Positions 1 through 7,924 of a stretch of 21,616 nucleotides of DNA are shown in pieces. A program made the translations under genes and the position numbers. Source of the DNA: Trichothermofontia sp037445115 (lineage in GTDB: Bacteria; Cyanobacteriota; Cyanobacteriia; B231); contig JBBILC010000099.1 in the NCBI GenBank assembly GCA_037445115.1, positions 1 through 21,616 of the forward strand. Reading direction: 5' to 3'. Under the pieces are notes generated by a model. That model saw only the letters and a program-made list of their open reading frames with translations, searched no databases and was not told the origin of the DNA. Each line of letters opens with the position of its first letter. The stretch's first letter is position 1.

Positions 1-969
1 ATTAGTGTGTCTATTTTTAGAAAATAAAATCTTAAGATTCAACACTTCTGGGTTTAAGGTAATACGTTTAACAGCAGTATTGAGCTTATGACGTTCATCA
101 CGAATCCGACGAGTAATTCGAGTCAGGGCTTCAAGGAATCGACGATCTTGTTCTGGATGCTGGACAAACCAAGTTTCAACTTCTTCTGCATAGGTTAAGA
201 CACGACGAATTGGCGTATCCAATTGTGCAAGCCTGTCATGCGCGGCCACAAACTTGTTAAGTTCGTCAATGAACTTTGAGAAGCGACTAATCTCAACGAG
301 TTCAGGCTCATGTTCATCCATGCCATCACAATAATCCTTTGCATCGAGGAAGCAAACGGGAAAATCATTAAGATTATGGGGATCTAGACCTTGGTGTAAA
401 CTGGCACGATAGTTTTTAATTTTTTCATCTTCATCGCCAGCTTCAGCCGACAGTTTATTGACAATCAACATCATTTTATGGCTATAGCGTTTTTCATAGG
501 CTAATTTACGAAAATGCTGGATAATATGATCGTCTAATAGCATGTGAGTCGTACAAAATACCAAAAGATCAGCTTGTTCAATGGCTTGATAGGTAATCTC
601 ATCATGATCTTGTCGTTCTGTGCCAATACCGGGAGTATCCATAATCTGAATACCGTTCCAATCATAAGTCGTTGCAGTGTCAGTGGTGATGCCTGCTCCC
701 GTCGCGATTTCACGATTACCTGTCAAAGCAGAAATAATTGTAGACTTACCGGCACTATACTGACCGATAAAGGCAAGCTTAAGCACAGGGTTAGTACGAA
801 TGGCCTTCCTCTCAGCATCTAATTTCTGCAAATATGCATCTACTTCAGATCTATTGCTTGACTTGAGGAGACTCTGAAAATCTTCAATAGCACGATCAAA
901 CTTGGAATAAACATTGGCTAGGTTTAGCTCAGATGTATTCATGAGTAAATTTTTCCCTTGATTTTTCAT
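1..969 (-). CDS. Dynamin-like / HSR1-like GTPase, partial (C-terminus beyond window)
   Basis: The reading frame is open from an ATG at 969 to base 1, giving 323 codons with no stop, so the gene continues outside the window. Visible GTPase motifs are a P-loop GQYSAGKST (residues 69-77), a threonine-rich switch I (about 95-101), DTPG (111-114, switch II/G3) and NKLS (171-174) in the G4 position, where the family norm is NKxD. The P-loop sits after a short helical N-terminus, as in bacterial dynamin-like and related TrmE-Era-type GTPases. The start at 969 is supported by AGAGGAA about 7 bases upstream; a second in-frame ATG lies at 942. It begins 42 bp after the stop of another GTPase gene on the same strand, so the two are probably one transcription unit. 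No membrane segment is seen in the visible part. Membrane remodelling is a family inference; the substrate is unknown. Confidence 0.8.
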   Translation of the reverse strand, partial: MKNQGKNLLMNTSELNLANVYSKFDRAIEDFQSLLKSSNRSEVDAYLQKLDAERKAIRTNPVLKLAFIGQYSAGKSTIISALTGNREIATGAGITTDTATTYDWNGIQIMDTPGIGTERQDHDEITYQAIEQADLLVFCTTHMLLDDHIIQHFRKLAYEKRYSHKMMLIVNKLSAEAGDEDEKIKNYRASLHQGLDPHNLNDFPVCFLDAKDYCDGMDEHEPELVEISRFSKFIDELNKFVAAHDRLAQLDTPIRRVLTYAEEVETWFVQHPEQDRRFLEALTRITRRIRDERHKLNTAVKRITLNPEVLNLKILFSKNRHTN

Positions 970-1011
970 TTCAATGTTCCTCTGTAAACGATCTGATCAG
1001 ATTCCCTACAT

Positions 1012-3093
1012 CTATAATAACCAGGTTTCCATAGAATTATAGTTCTGATTAGATTTTAAGGCAGGGCCATCAATGTTATCTTGCGTTCTAGTCGAAGGAA
1101 AACTAATTGGACTACTGATGAAAGAAACGTGCTCACCCAAAATCTGGCTACATTGCTGTTGCTTGTTTAGGGAAGGAGGCGGATAACCTTTACCTAGATA
1201 AATTTCAAAGTAGTTTCCATATTCACGCCTGATTTTATCGATCTCACGACTTAATTGCTCATATAGAGAGACACTCTGAATATCGTTACACCAGTCGAGA
1301 ATTCGTAGGGCAAAGAATTTATTTAACCTATTTTCTGCTGTTTGCAGTATCTCTTCTGCTTCTGATAAGTCGCCAGCAATAGCACCAAATTCTCCAACGA
1401 TTACATGAAAATAGGCGTTCACACTATTATTGACTTGATCATGCAGATTTTCTAAGATCTTCATCATCTCCTTCACAGAAGTCTCTTTCTCATTTCTAAT
1501 CTTTGGCTCTAGATTTTCTAAAATTTTACGACAAGCTTCTTGTTGGCGTTTCTTCTTGTCTGCTAGAAAAGGTACTATAAAGCTTAGCCCTACTGCTGAT
1601 GCAAATAACACTATCGCAGGGATACCCGGCATCAGTATAGATAGTCCCCCAGCTAATACCGCACCATATCCCAAAGCAGTACGGAAATTAAAACCTGGAT
1701 CAACGCCAGAAAAACCCACGCTATATTCTCTAAATTCACGAGAAAATTCAATGTCTTTGCCTATCTCCTCTAAAACATCTTTAATCCGATTTCTATATTC
1801 AGATTCAATGGTTTTACCGTTAGCTTTTAAATTTTCTGTGAGTCTCCTACGATTGATAAACTCATTCCACGCCTGCTGCTGCTGTCGCGGGCTGCTGTCC
1901 CAATTGTGACGTGCAAACTCAGGAATAGCATTCAGAATTTCTTGATAAACCTCCTCGATCTCAACCTTAGCTTCTTGTCTAATCTCTTCATATACACGTT
2001 CGAGCTTATTTCGTGCGTTTCTCTGACTGTTTTGGAGTCGGCCTATCATCCCTTGCAAGGTTTGCCTTTCTTTCTGGATGATTCCAAGTGGACCTGTCAT
2101 GGATGCCGCCATTTCTCCAATCAGCATTTGTGGTATTAACAGTGAGCCATATTCTCGAAAAGCTTGATCAATCCAATCTAGAAAATCCTGAATACGACTT
2201 ACTGCATACAATTGTTCACAGATTGGATCGTCATCTCGCTGGCGAGATAACCTTGCGGCCAAAAGCATAACAGGAATCACAACGATTGAATCATTCTGGT
2301 AATGTTCTCGCGCATAACTAAAAATTCGCTGCTTATGCGCTTCGATCTCTGATCCCGTTAACATCTCATCAGCTTTTCCTCTCAAAAATATTCTTAAGCG
2401 TCGCTCATCAAGTAGATTGTATTGAACATTGAGCAGGATTATCAGTGGCTTGGTTTGTTGTCTGAGCTTGCCTAAGAACTCGAACTCACTGGCTTGAATG
2501 CTATCGTTTGTCACGATGTAGCAAATTAAATTGGCTTCATCAACTGCCTTGAGAGCTTCAGTTTCATCTGCCTCACCGCCCACCGCTGCAATTCCCGGCG
2601 TGTCAATCAACCGAATACCATTCCCAAGGTCATAAGTATAGTTTTCCCTGGTTGTGCGTTGCTGTCCCCTGCCGATTCGCTCATACCCCTGACCGAGTAG
2701 GGTAGCAAACAGTGTACTCTTACCTGCCTTCGTGCGCCCCATCATCACGATCGTAAAATGGCCGAGCGATCGCTGCTTCGCAGTCCACGCCGAGCGAATA
2801 TGTTCGATATCAGTTGCCCGTTCGCTAGCCAAGCGTTCATAGATCCCTCGGACAGCCTCCGTCACCTTTTCCTGCGACTGACTCAGCCCAAGGCGACCAG
2901 GCACCAGTGCGCTCAATCGCCGTTGCAGCGATCGCTCTAGGCTACGAAAAGCATCAACGACAGGTTGAAGTTCCTTATAAACGAGATCACTATTATCCTG
3001 AGTGAGGCTTTGATGGGCCTGGATAATGTCCTGATAGCGGGGATCATGTAGAAATTCGTCATTTTCATCGCTGGTCGTCATGCTGGTTGTCAT
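1012..3093 (-). CDS. Dynamin-like GTPase with C-terminal hydrophobic hairpin
   Basis: The product has 693 residues. A helical N-terminus (about 20-110) is followed by a GTPase domain with P-loop GRTKAGKST (119-127), TT in switch I (147-148) and DTPG (164-167). In the G4 position the sequence is NVQYN (222-226) rather than NKxD, so guanine specificity is uncertain. A long charged, probably coiled-coil region (about 340-460) leads to a hydrophobic hairpin (about 471-512, two spans around GIPA) and then more helix. This order (G domain, helical stalk, membrane-inserting segment, return stalk) resembles bacterial dynamin-like proteins. ATG 3093 is preceded by AAGGAA; a second ATG lies four codons in. 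The gene is first of a two-gene unit with the GTPase at 969-1; paired dynamin-like proteins are known in other bacteria and often act as hetero-oligomers. The exact cellular role is unknown. Confidence 0.8.
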   Translation of the reverse strand: MTTSMTTSDENDEFLHDPRYQDIIQAHQSLTQDNSDLVYKELQPVVDAFRSLERSLQRRLSALVPGRLGLSQSQEKVTEAVRGIYERLASERATDIEHIRSAWTAKQRSLGHFTIVMMGRTKAGKSTLFATLLGQGYERIGRGQQRTTRENYTYDLGNGIRLIDTPGIAAVGGEADETEALKAVDEANLICYIVTNDSIQASEFEFLGKLRQQTKPLIILLNVQYNLLDERRLRIFLRGKADEMLTGSEIEAHKQRIFSYAREHYQNDSIVVIPVMLLAARLSRQRDDDPICEQLYAVSRIQDFLDWIDQAFREYGSLLIPQMLIGEMAASMTGPLGIIQKERQTLQGMIGRLQNSQRNARNKLERVYEEIRQEAKVEIEEVYQEILNAIPEFARHNWDSSPRQQQQAWNEFINRRRLTENLKANGKTIESEYRNRIKDVLEEIGKDIEFSREFREYSVGFSGVDPGFNFRTALGYGAVLAGGLSILMPGIPAIVLFASAVGLSFIVPFLADKKKRQQEACRKILENLEPKIRNEKETSVKEMMKILENLHDQVNNSVNAYFHVIVGEFGAIAGDLSEAEEILQTAENRLNKFFALRILDWCNDIQSVSLYEQLSREIDKIRREYGNYFEIYLGKGYPPPSLNKQQQCSQILGEHVSFISSPISFPSTRTQDNIDGPALKSNQNYNSMETWLL

Positions 3094-3428
3094 ATAGATA
3101 GAATTTCCTTATCGCAGGAGATTACTGGCTGTTAACGCCGATCACCCTCCCAATCCCAACTACTCAGCCACCACGATGAAAGTGTTCCCTGCTGCCTCCC
3201 CTAGAGCACCCTAGGCCAAAAGTATCGCAATATAATTTTACAATTCCAGCCTCTGGGCCTCTAGGGCTGCACGTATTCTCTTGATGACCCTTCATCCTTT
3301 CCTTGTAGGTGGGGCACCTACCCCGCTGCCTGCTTCTGAAACGCAACCCAATTCCGGCCAAAACTGAGTACAACAGAAGAGATAGCCCGTTTCCGCTAGT
3401 CATTGCCCTGTCGCGAGTAAGTTTATCT
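3094..3428. other. Divergent intergenic region, about 335 bp
   Basis: This lies between the GTPase operon (leftward) and the radical SAM gene (rightward) and must hold promoters for both, but no convincing -35/-10 pair was found. It contains a hairpin repeat at 3305-3321 and some short GC-rich inverted stretches around 3197-3214. The frame of the downstream gene is open from GTG 3309, which falls inside the hairpin repeat, so that start is unlikely. Confidence 0.6.
3305..3321. repeat. Short hairpin repeat (GTAGGTG/CACCTAC)
   Basis: GTAGGTG at 3305-3311 is a perfect inverted copy of CACCTAC at 3315-3321, with a GGG loop and CCCCGC following. It resembles in style the GGGTAGGC...GCCTGCCC element at 9159-9206 and looks like a cyanobacterial intergenic palindromic repeat. 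There is no U-tract, so it is not an obvious terminator. Confidence 0.5.
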
Positions 3429-4697
3429 ATGCCAGTAACCGCTTCAGAAAATCTCAGTACCCCTCTGAAGGATTCGGCGCTAGAGTCCTTAGCCCAAGGC
3501 AATTATGCCCAAGCGATCGCGCAACTCCAGCAACAGATTGAAATTACACCCAACGATCGAGAAAGTTATTGGTACCTGGGATTGGCCTGGTTCCTAGATG
3601 GCGAGATCGACACCGCTAGCTCAACCTGGTTCTCGGTTCTCTACGACGCCCCCCCCGATCAACTTTCCCTGTGGCTGGATGAATTACTGACCATCCTCCT
3701 GACCCAGGCCGAGCAAGCCTGTCAGGCAGGGCAGTTTGAACAAGCCATCCGGCTATATGACCAAATTCTTGAAACCAACCCGGCGCATCCCCAAGCGATC
3801 CAAGGACGGCAACGATCGCAGCGATGGCAACAATACCAGCAGGGATTTCTTCAAACCCAGCAAACACCCTACCTGGATTATCCCAAGCATGTCCATTTAG
3901 AGACCAAAGCCCTCTGTAGCGCGGCCTGCAACTTCTGCCCCTACCCAACCCTAGAACGCAAAGGCACCGTCATGCCGGATGACCTAATTGCCAAGGTTAT
4001 TGATGACTTGACGGCGATTCCGGCTGATCTGCCCTTTCAATTGTCACCCTTTAAGGTGAGTGAACCGTTCCTGGAACAGCGTCTATTTGACATTTTGGCG
4101 ACGATTAATGCCAAGTTGCCCAATGCTCAAATTACCCTAACCTCGAACGCCTCACCGCTAACAGAATCCCGGCTCAAGCGATTGTTATCGATCCAAAATA
4201 TCAGCTACCTGTGGATTTCCTTTAATGATCATCGCCGGGATGCCTATGAGGCCACCATGTCGCTCTCCTATGAGCACACCCTCGATCGCCTGCGGATGTT
4301 GCATCAATACAAAGCGGATGGCAAGCTCCCGTTCCCCGTGATTTTGTCCAGGGTTGGCGATGGGACCCCTGTAGACCACGAATTTATGCAATGGGTCTAT
4401 GATCATTTCCCCCACTTCAAGCTTTCTGTCTTCCAGCGCGGGGGATGGCTAGGCCAAGTAGATACACCGATTGGCCCCGTCCCGAATGTCGGTTGTGAGC
4501 GCTGGTTTGACCTGTCCATTACTGCCACGGGCAAGGTAGCCCACTGCTGTATGGATGGTCAGGCTGCATGGCCGATCGGTGACGTGCGGACTCAACACGT
4601 GCTGGAGATCTACAATGCTCCAGCCTATCGATCGCTCCGCGAATCCACACTGACCCGTCTGGATGCCGAGCCGTGCCGCCGCTGTACGTTTCTCTAG
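3429..4697 (+). CDS. TPR–radical SAM protein with C-terminal SPASM-like cysteines
   Basis: With a start at ATG 3429 the product has 422 residues. The N-terminal part (about 15-130) carries TPR-like helices (GNYAQAIAQLQQQIEITP and GQFEQAIRLYDQILETNP are typical). The radical SAM domain opens with CSAACNFC (C163, C167, C170), the CxxxCxxC motif that holds the 4Fe-4S cluster and binds S-adenosylmethionine. The C-terminus has further cysteines (GCERW, HCCMDG and a final CRRC), like the auxiliary-cluster SPASM/twitch domains of enzymes that modify peptides or sugars. The longer frame from GTG 3309 adds 40 residues of low-complexity sequence from a hairpin repeat, so I prefer 3429, although its ribosome-binding site is weak. 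The substrate is not evident: no small precursor peptide is seen beside it, and the gene may stand alone. Confidence 0.8.
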   Translation: MPVTASENLSTPLKDSALESLAQGNYAQAIAQLQQQIEITPNDRESYWYLGLAWFLDGEIDTASSTWFSVLYDAPPDQLSLWLDELLTILLTQAEQACQAGQFEQAIRLYDQILETNPAHPQAIQGRQRSQRWQQYQQGFLQTQQTPYLDYPKHVHLETKALCSAACNFCPYPTLERKGTVMPDDLIAKVIDDLTAIPADLPFQLSPFKVSEPFLEQRLFDILATINAKLPNAQITLTSNASPLTESRLKRLLSIQNISYLWISFNDHRRDAYEATMSLSYEHTLDRLRMLHQYKADGKLPFPVILSRVGDGTPVDHEFMQWVYDHFPHFKLSVFQRGGWLGQVDTPIGPVPNVGCERWFDLSITATGKVAHCCMDGQAAWPIGDVRTQHVLEIYNAPAYRSLRESTLTRLDAEPCRRCTFL

Positions 4698-4838
4698 TAC
4701 CCAAACCCGCCCCCTAATTCCCACGCATTGCCGTCTAGAAAAGCACACCTTGATCGATCAATTCGCGAAAAGACAGCGTAGACTAGAAAAAGTGTCAATT
4801 TTTCATTGTTGAGCGATCGAGGATCGAGGGGGTAAGCA

Positions 4839-5021
4839 ATGGCCGTTCCCAAGAAGAAAACATCTAAGTCGAAGCGCGATATGCGGCGGGCCAGTTGGAA
4901 GCGCAAGGCTGAGGCCCAAGCCCAACGGGCACTGTCCCTGGGTAAATCCATTTTGACCGGTCGGGCGGCTGGCTTCGTCTATCCACCGGCTGAAGCAGAT
5001 GAAGAGGAAGGCGAAGAATAA
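4839..5021 (+). CDS. rpmF: 50S ribosomal protein L32
   Basis: The 60-residue product starts MAVPKKKTSKSKRDMRR and continues with the ASWKRK, ALSLGKSILTG and GFVYP segments typical of cyanobacterial L32, a small large-subunit protein. It has no cysteines, so it is the non-zinc-ribbon form. The C-terminus is acidic (ADEEEGEE). A strong purine stretch GAGGGGG lies 7 to 8 bases before ATG 4839. Upstream, TTGATCGATCAA at 4750-4761 is a perfect 12-bp palindrome of unknown meaning. The molybdoenzyme gene follows on the same strand after 75 bp. Confidence 0.95.
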   Translation: MAVPKKKTSKSKRDMRRASWKRKAEAQAQRALSLGKSILTGRAAGFVYPPAEADEEEGEE

Positions 5022-5096
5022 ATTAGGTTAATACCGTTGGCTTGACCGAGAGAGCCTTCGTTGTTGCTCCTTCCTTAACGGATAACGGTTCCTCCT

Positions 5097-5690
5097 ATGC
5101 ACGGTAATCTACCCTCCACGCCACCGCCGTCCCCGGAGCGGGTTCCCCCTGGTCAATATTTGACGCAGGGGTTTCCAGTTTTAACCTATGGGGTCACGCC
5201 CCAGATCACCTCGGAAAGCTGGTCCTTGCGGCTCTGGGGCCTTGTGACTGAGCGGGTGGTGCGGTGGGCAGATCTGCTGGCGTTGCCGCAACAGCACTTC
5301 ACGGCAGATTTTCACTGTGTGACCACCTGGTCCAAGCTTGATGTGCAGTGGCAGGGGGTAACGATTCCTGATTTGCTGCAAGGGAGCGCGATCGCCCCAG
5401 AAGCTGCCCATGTGATGATCCACTGTGAGGGCGGGTACACCACCAATCTCGCCCTAGATGATTTTTGTCGGTCCGAAAACTTCCTTGCCCACCAAGTGTT
5501 TGGGGAACCCTTGCCTGCGGATCACGGGGGACCCGTGCGGTTGGTTGTGCCCCACCTTTATGCCTGGAAAAGCGCCAAGTGGATTAACGGGATTGAGTTC
5601 TTAGCTGAGCAAGAACTGGGGTTTTGGGAGCGCAATGGCTACCACCATCGGGGAGACCCTTGGGCCGAAGAACGCTATAGCACCGACTAG
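5097..5690 (+). CDS. Sulfite-oxidase-like molybdopterin-dependent oxidoreductase
   Basis: The 197-residue protein matches the single-domain Moco fold of the sulfite oxidase / YedY superfamily. DFHCVTTWSKLD (about 71-82) carries the cysteine expected to ligate molybdenum (C74). WQGVTIPDLL (85-94), HCEGGYTTNL (109-118) and GGPVRLVVPHLYAWKSAKW (144-162) are family-typical segments around the pterin. There is no signal peptide or twin-arginine motif, unlike YedY (MsrP), so it is probably cytoplasmic. The protein has only this one domain, with no heme or dimerisation domain. The substrate is unknown. The start at ATG 5097 has no strong ribosome-binding site. A 10-bp tandem repeat overlaps the stop codon. 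It sits downstream of rpmF, but no functional link is evident. Confidence 0.88.
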   Translation: MHGNLPSTPPPSPERVPPGQYLTQGFPVLTYGVTPQITSESWSLRLWGLVTERVVRWADLLALPQQHFTADFHCVTTWSKLDVQWQGVTIPDLLQGSAIAPEAAHVMIHCEGGYTTNLALDDFCRSENFLAHQVFGEPLPADHGGPVRLVVPHLYAWKSAKWINGIEFLAEQELGFWERNGYHHRGDPWAEERYSTD

Positions 5691-5710
5691 CACCGACTAG
5701 CACCGACTAG
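5681..5710 (+). repeat. Three tandem 10-bp units CACCGACTAG at a stop codon
   Basis: Three identical CACCGACTAG units span the end of the molybdoenzyme gene. The first unit encodes the last residues and the TAG stop, and the other two lie just outside. This looks like recent slippage duplication. Confidence 0.9.
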
Positions 5711-5782
5711 CGGGATTACGATTCGGCAACGGGACACGATCGGGTCATACCAGGCCATGCGTTCCAGGTTACGGCCAGGTAA

Positions 5783-6553
5783 CTAGAGGAGAAATTGCAT
5801 CATCATGGAGCCGATCGACTGAATGACACTTTGGACCTGGCGGCGGCGGGCGGCGTTACGGGCAGCCTTCTCCAATTCATGAATCTGATCAACAAACCCT
5901 TGGGCTAATTCCTGCCCTTGCGCCTGTCCCTGATCTTCAAACAAAACCGCCGCCATCTCCGAATCCTGTACGGCTCCCTTAACGTCACTCATCTGAAAGC
6001 GAACAATACTACGAGCAAGATAAGCCGCCGCAAACTCAGGATCATTGGCGATCGCCTGACTGTAATTGTGCAAAGCCGACTGGAAGTTCCGTTGGCTGGC
6101 ATCGATGAGGCCCCAGTTATAAAACTGGGCGGGGCCGACCGCTTCCACCGGTAGGGCTTGGGCACCCTTAATGTGGGCAGTGGCCAGATCCGTGCCGTGG
6201 AGGTTGGATTCTCCGAGGAAGGCTTCGCGCAAATCGGTCCCTTTTAAGTTAGCCCCCTGGAGGTTAGCCCCCTGGAGGTTAGCCCCATAGAGGGAGGCCC
6301 CGGTGAGATCGGCTCCACTCAGGTCAGCCCCACTCAGGTCAGCACGGCTGAGATTGGCAAAACTTAAATCGGCTCCGGCTAACTTAGCCCGCACAAGATT
6401 GGTCAGGGCCAGCCCTGCTCCCTGGAGATCACAGTTCTCACACGCTTTGGTAGAGATAAGGCGACTGGTATGGCTGGGATTTTCCGCCCGAACGGGAATC
6501 GCCAGCAGAGTTAACATCAGCAAAGCTGATGAGGTAAACAGTTTGAACAACAT
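5783..6553 (-). CDS. Exported pentapeptide-repeat and TPR protein
   Basis: Starting at ATG 6553 the product has 256 residues. It begins with a signal peptide (MLFKLF, hydrophobic core SSALLMLTLLAI, likely cleavage after VRA at about 22-23). A CENCDLQGAGL segment then leads into pentapeptide repeats of the A(N/D)LxG type (about 37-125, for example ADLSG, ANLQG), which form a right-handed quadrilateral beta-helix. After that comes a TPR pair (about 147-210: NFQSALHNYSQAIANDPEFAAAYLARS) and a charged helical C-terminus. I chose ATG 6553 over the in-frame GTG 6565 because GGAGG sits five bases before 6553, inside the longer form. Repeated 15-bp units at about 6247-6279 show recent internal duplication (ANLQG ANLQG). 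It is probably periplasmic or envelope-associated; the partner is unknown. It stands alone between convergent and co-oriented genes. Confidence 0.8.
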   Translation of the reverse strand: MLFKLFTSSALLMLTLLAIPVRAENPSHTSRLISTKACENCDLQGAGLALTNLVRAKLAGADLSFANLSRADLSGADLSGADLTGASLYGANLQGANLQGANLKGTDLREAFLGESNLHGTDLATAHIKGAQALPVEAVGPAQFYNWGLIDASQRNFQSALHNYSQAIANDPEFAAAYLARSIVRFQMSDVKGAVQDSEMAAVLFEDQGQAQGQELAQGFVDQIHELEKAARNAARRRQVQSVIQSIGSMMMQFLL

Positions 6554-6565
6554 AGGAACCTCCAC

Positions 6566-6913
6566 AGGTCGGTCTTCTCACATCAATTCGGAGGGATGAA
6601 CGTAGGGATAGACGTTAGTCCGTGACCTGAAGTTTCAGGACGCTCTCTATTGTGCCTTGTTTTCCAGAACTGTCAAAAAGCTATAGCACCGCGATCGCGT
6701 GGGTCGCGCTGCCCACCTGCAATCGAGACAGCCCAGAGGGCTATCCCACAATCCCATAGTGCCTTGGCGATCGCCGGCAGCTATTGCATTAACAAGCCCC
6801 AAAAACCAAAAAAATTGCCGGTAAAACCAGGATGAGGGTCCCGATTTCACCGCCAATTCTAAGGAATAGGATCGATCGCCCTGAGCGATTGCCCTTAAGT
6901 CACAACCAGGGAT
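6566..6913. other. Intergenic region after rplL, about 348 bp, no gene seen
   Basis: No convincing coding frame is present. It must hold the 3' end of the ribosomal-protein transcript (minus strand). A weak candidate terminator lies at 6808-6830: CTGG-TTTTA-CCGG followed by CAA and seven U residues on the minus strand. GCGATCGC-like sites occur at about 6691 and 6768. The promoter of the pentapeptide gene should be in its left part, but none was recognised. Confidence 0.5.
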
Positions 6914-7312
6914 CTACTTGATGCTGACCTTGGCACCCGCTTCTTCCAGTTGCTTCTTGGCGTCTTCTGCCGCATCCTTGGCCACACCCTCTTTGACCGC
7001 CTTGGGAGCAGCTTCTACCACATCCTTGGCTTCCTTCAGACCCAGACCCGTGATGGCCCGAACCACCTTCAGAACCGCAATCTTCTTATCGGCGGGAACT
7101 TCATCGAGGATGACATCAAATTCGGTCTTCTCTTCAACCTCTTCCGCTGCTGCACCACCGCCCGCACCCGGAGCCGCCATCATCATCATGCCGCCGACCG
7201 GAGCCGCTGCACTGACACCAAAGGCTTCTTCGATTTGCTTGACGAGTTCAGCCGCTTCCAACAGCGACAGGGTTTTCAACTTTTCCAAAATTTCATCGGT
7301 TGCTGCGGACAT
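6914..7312 (-). CDS. rplL: 50S ribosomal protein L7/L12
   Basis: The 132-residue product shows the helical N-terminal dimerisation domain (MSAATDEILEKLKTLSLLEAAELVK), an Ala/Gly/Met-rich flexible hinge (about 35-60), and the conserved C-terminal domain with EKTEFDVIL, KIAVLKVVRAITGLGLKEAKD and VEAAPKAVKEG. It forms the multicopy ribosomal stalk that recruits translation GTPases. AAGGAGAC sits six bases before the ATG. It follows rplJ by 58 bp and is last in the ribosomal block, so it is co-regulated with rplJ through the L10 leader. Confidence 0.97.
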   Translation of the reverse strand: MSAATDEILEKLKTLSLLEAAELVKQIEEAFGVSAAAPVGGMMMMAAPGAGGGAAAEEVEEKTEFDVILDEVPADKKIAVLKVVRAITGLGLKEAKDVVEAAPKAVKEGVAKDAAEDAKKQLEEAGAKVSIK

Positions 7313-7370
7313 GATTCAGTCTCCTTGTGGTGTGAATTGAATGAATACGAGCGATAGTCAAGCGATCGCC

Positions 7371-7907
7371 CTAGGCGGCATCGCTTTGGTTTTGATCGGC
7401 AACTGCTTGAATGGCGCGTCCCAACGAAGCCGGAACCTCGTTGATCCCGATCGCGATTTTGGCGGTCACCGCATTCAGTACCCCGGCAATTTGGGCCATC
7501 AACTGTTCCTTCGACGGCAAGTCACCCAACGCCTTGATATCGGCCTCGGACAGCTTGCGACCCTCCATCACGCCACCCCGAATTTCGGTTTTCTTGGCGG
7601 CTTTCTGGAAAGCTTGGTATGCCTTAATGGCTGACCCAAAATCATCTTTGGTAAAGATGAAAGCTGAGGACCCACCGAGCAACTCCTGGAGGGGTTGCCA
7701 GTTGTCATCGCCCTCAACGGCAATCCGCATAAAGGTGTTTTTAGTCACCTTGCAGGATGCTTGACTGGGACGAAGTTGTTGCCGCAGGTTCGTAATTTCA
7801 GCAACACTCAGCCCTTGATAGTCGATCACCATCGCCAGGTGCGACTCGCTCAGCGTTTGCTTGAGCGCAGCGACGATCGCCTGCTTGTTCTCTTTGGTTC
7901 TTCCCAT
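7371..7907 (-). CDS. rplJ: 50S ribosomal protein L10
   Basis: The 178-residue product begins MGRTKENKQAIVAALKQ and contains the L10 segments YQGLSVAEITNLRQQLR, KVTKNTFMRIA and a helical C-terminus that binds L7/L12 dimers. AAGGAGGTGAGG precedes the ATG. The 309-bp gap from rplA holds a structured leader, consistent with autoregulation by the L10–L12 complex. Length and order are normal for cyanobacteria. Confidence 0.97.
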   Translation of the reverse strand: MGRTKENKQAIVAALKQTLSESHLAMVIDYQGLSVAEITNLRQQLRPSQASCKVTKNTFMRIAVEGDDNWQPLQELLGGSSAFIFTKDDFGSAIKAYQAFQKAAKKTEIRGGVMEGRKLSEADIKALGDLPSKEQLMAQIAGVLNAVTAKIAIGINEVPASLGRAIQAVADQNQSDAA

Positions 7908-7924
7908 CTCAACCTCACCTCCTT

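Noticed and set aside
544..822. Plus-strand 92-codon frame
   Set aside because: It runs antisense to the GTPase domain (P-loop, DTPG) of the partial gene at 969-1, which is clearly the coding strand.
3164..3502. Minus-strand frame of 112 codons before the radical SAM gene
   Set aside because: It overlaps the start of the radical SAM gene and a hairpin repeat, and its product is low-complexity with no recognisable family.
6647..6856. Small minus-strand frame between rplL and the pentapeptide gene
   Set aside because: The product has no recognisable motif, no ribosome-binding site, and covers HIP1-like sites and a possible terminator.
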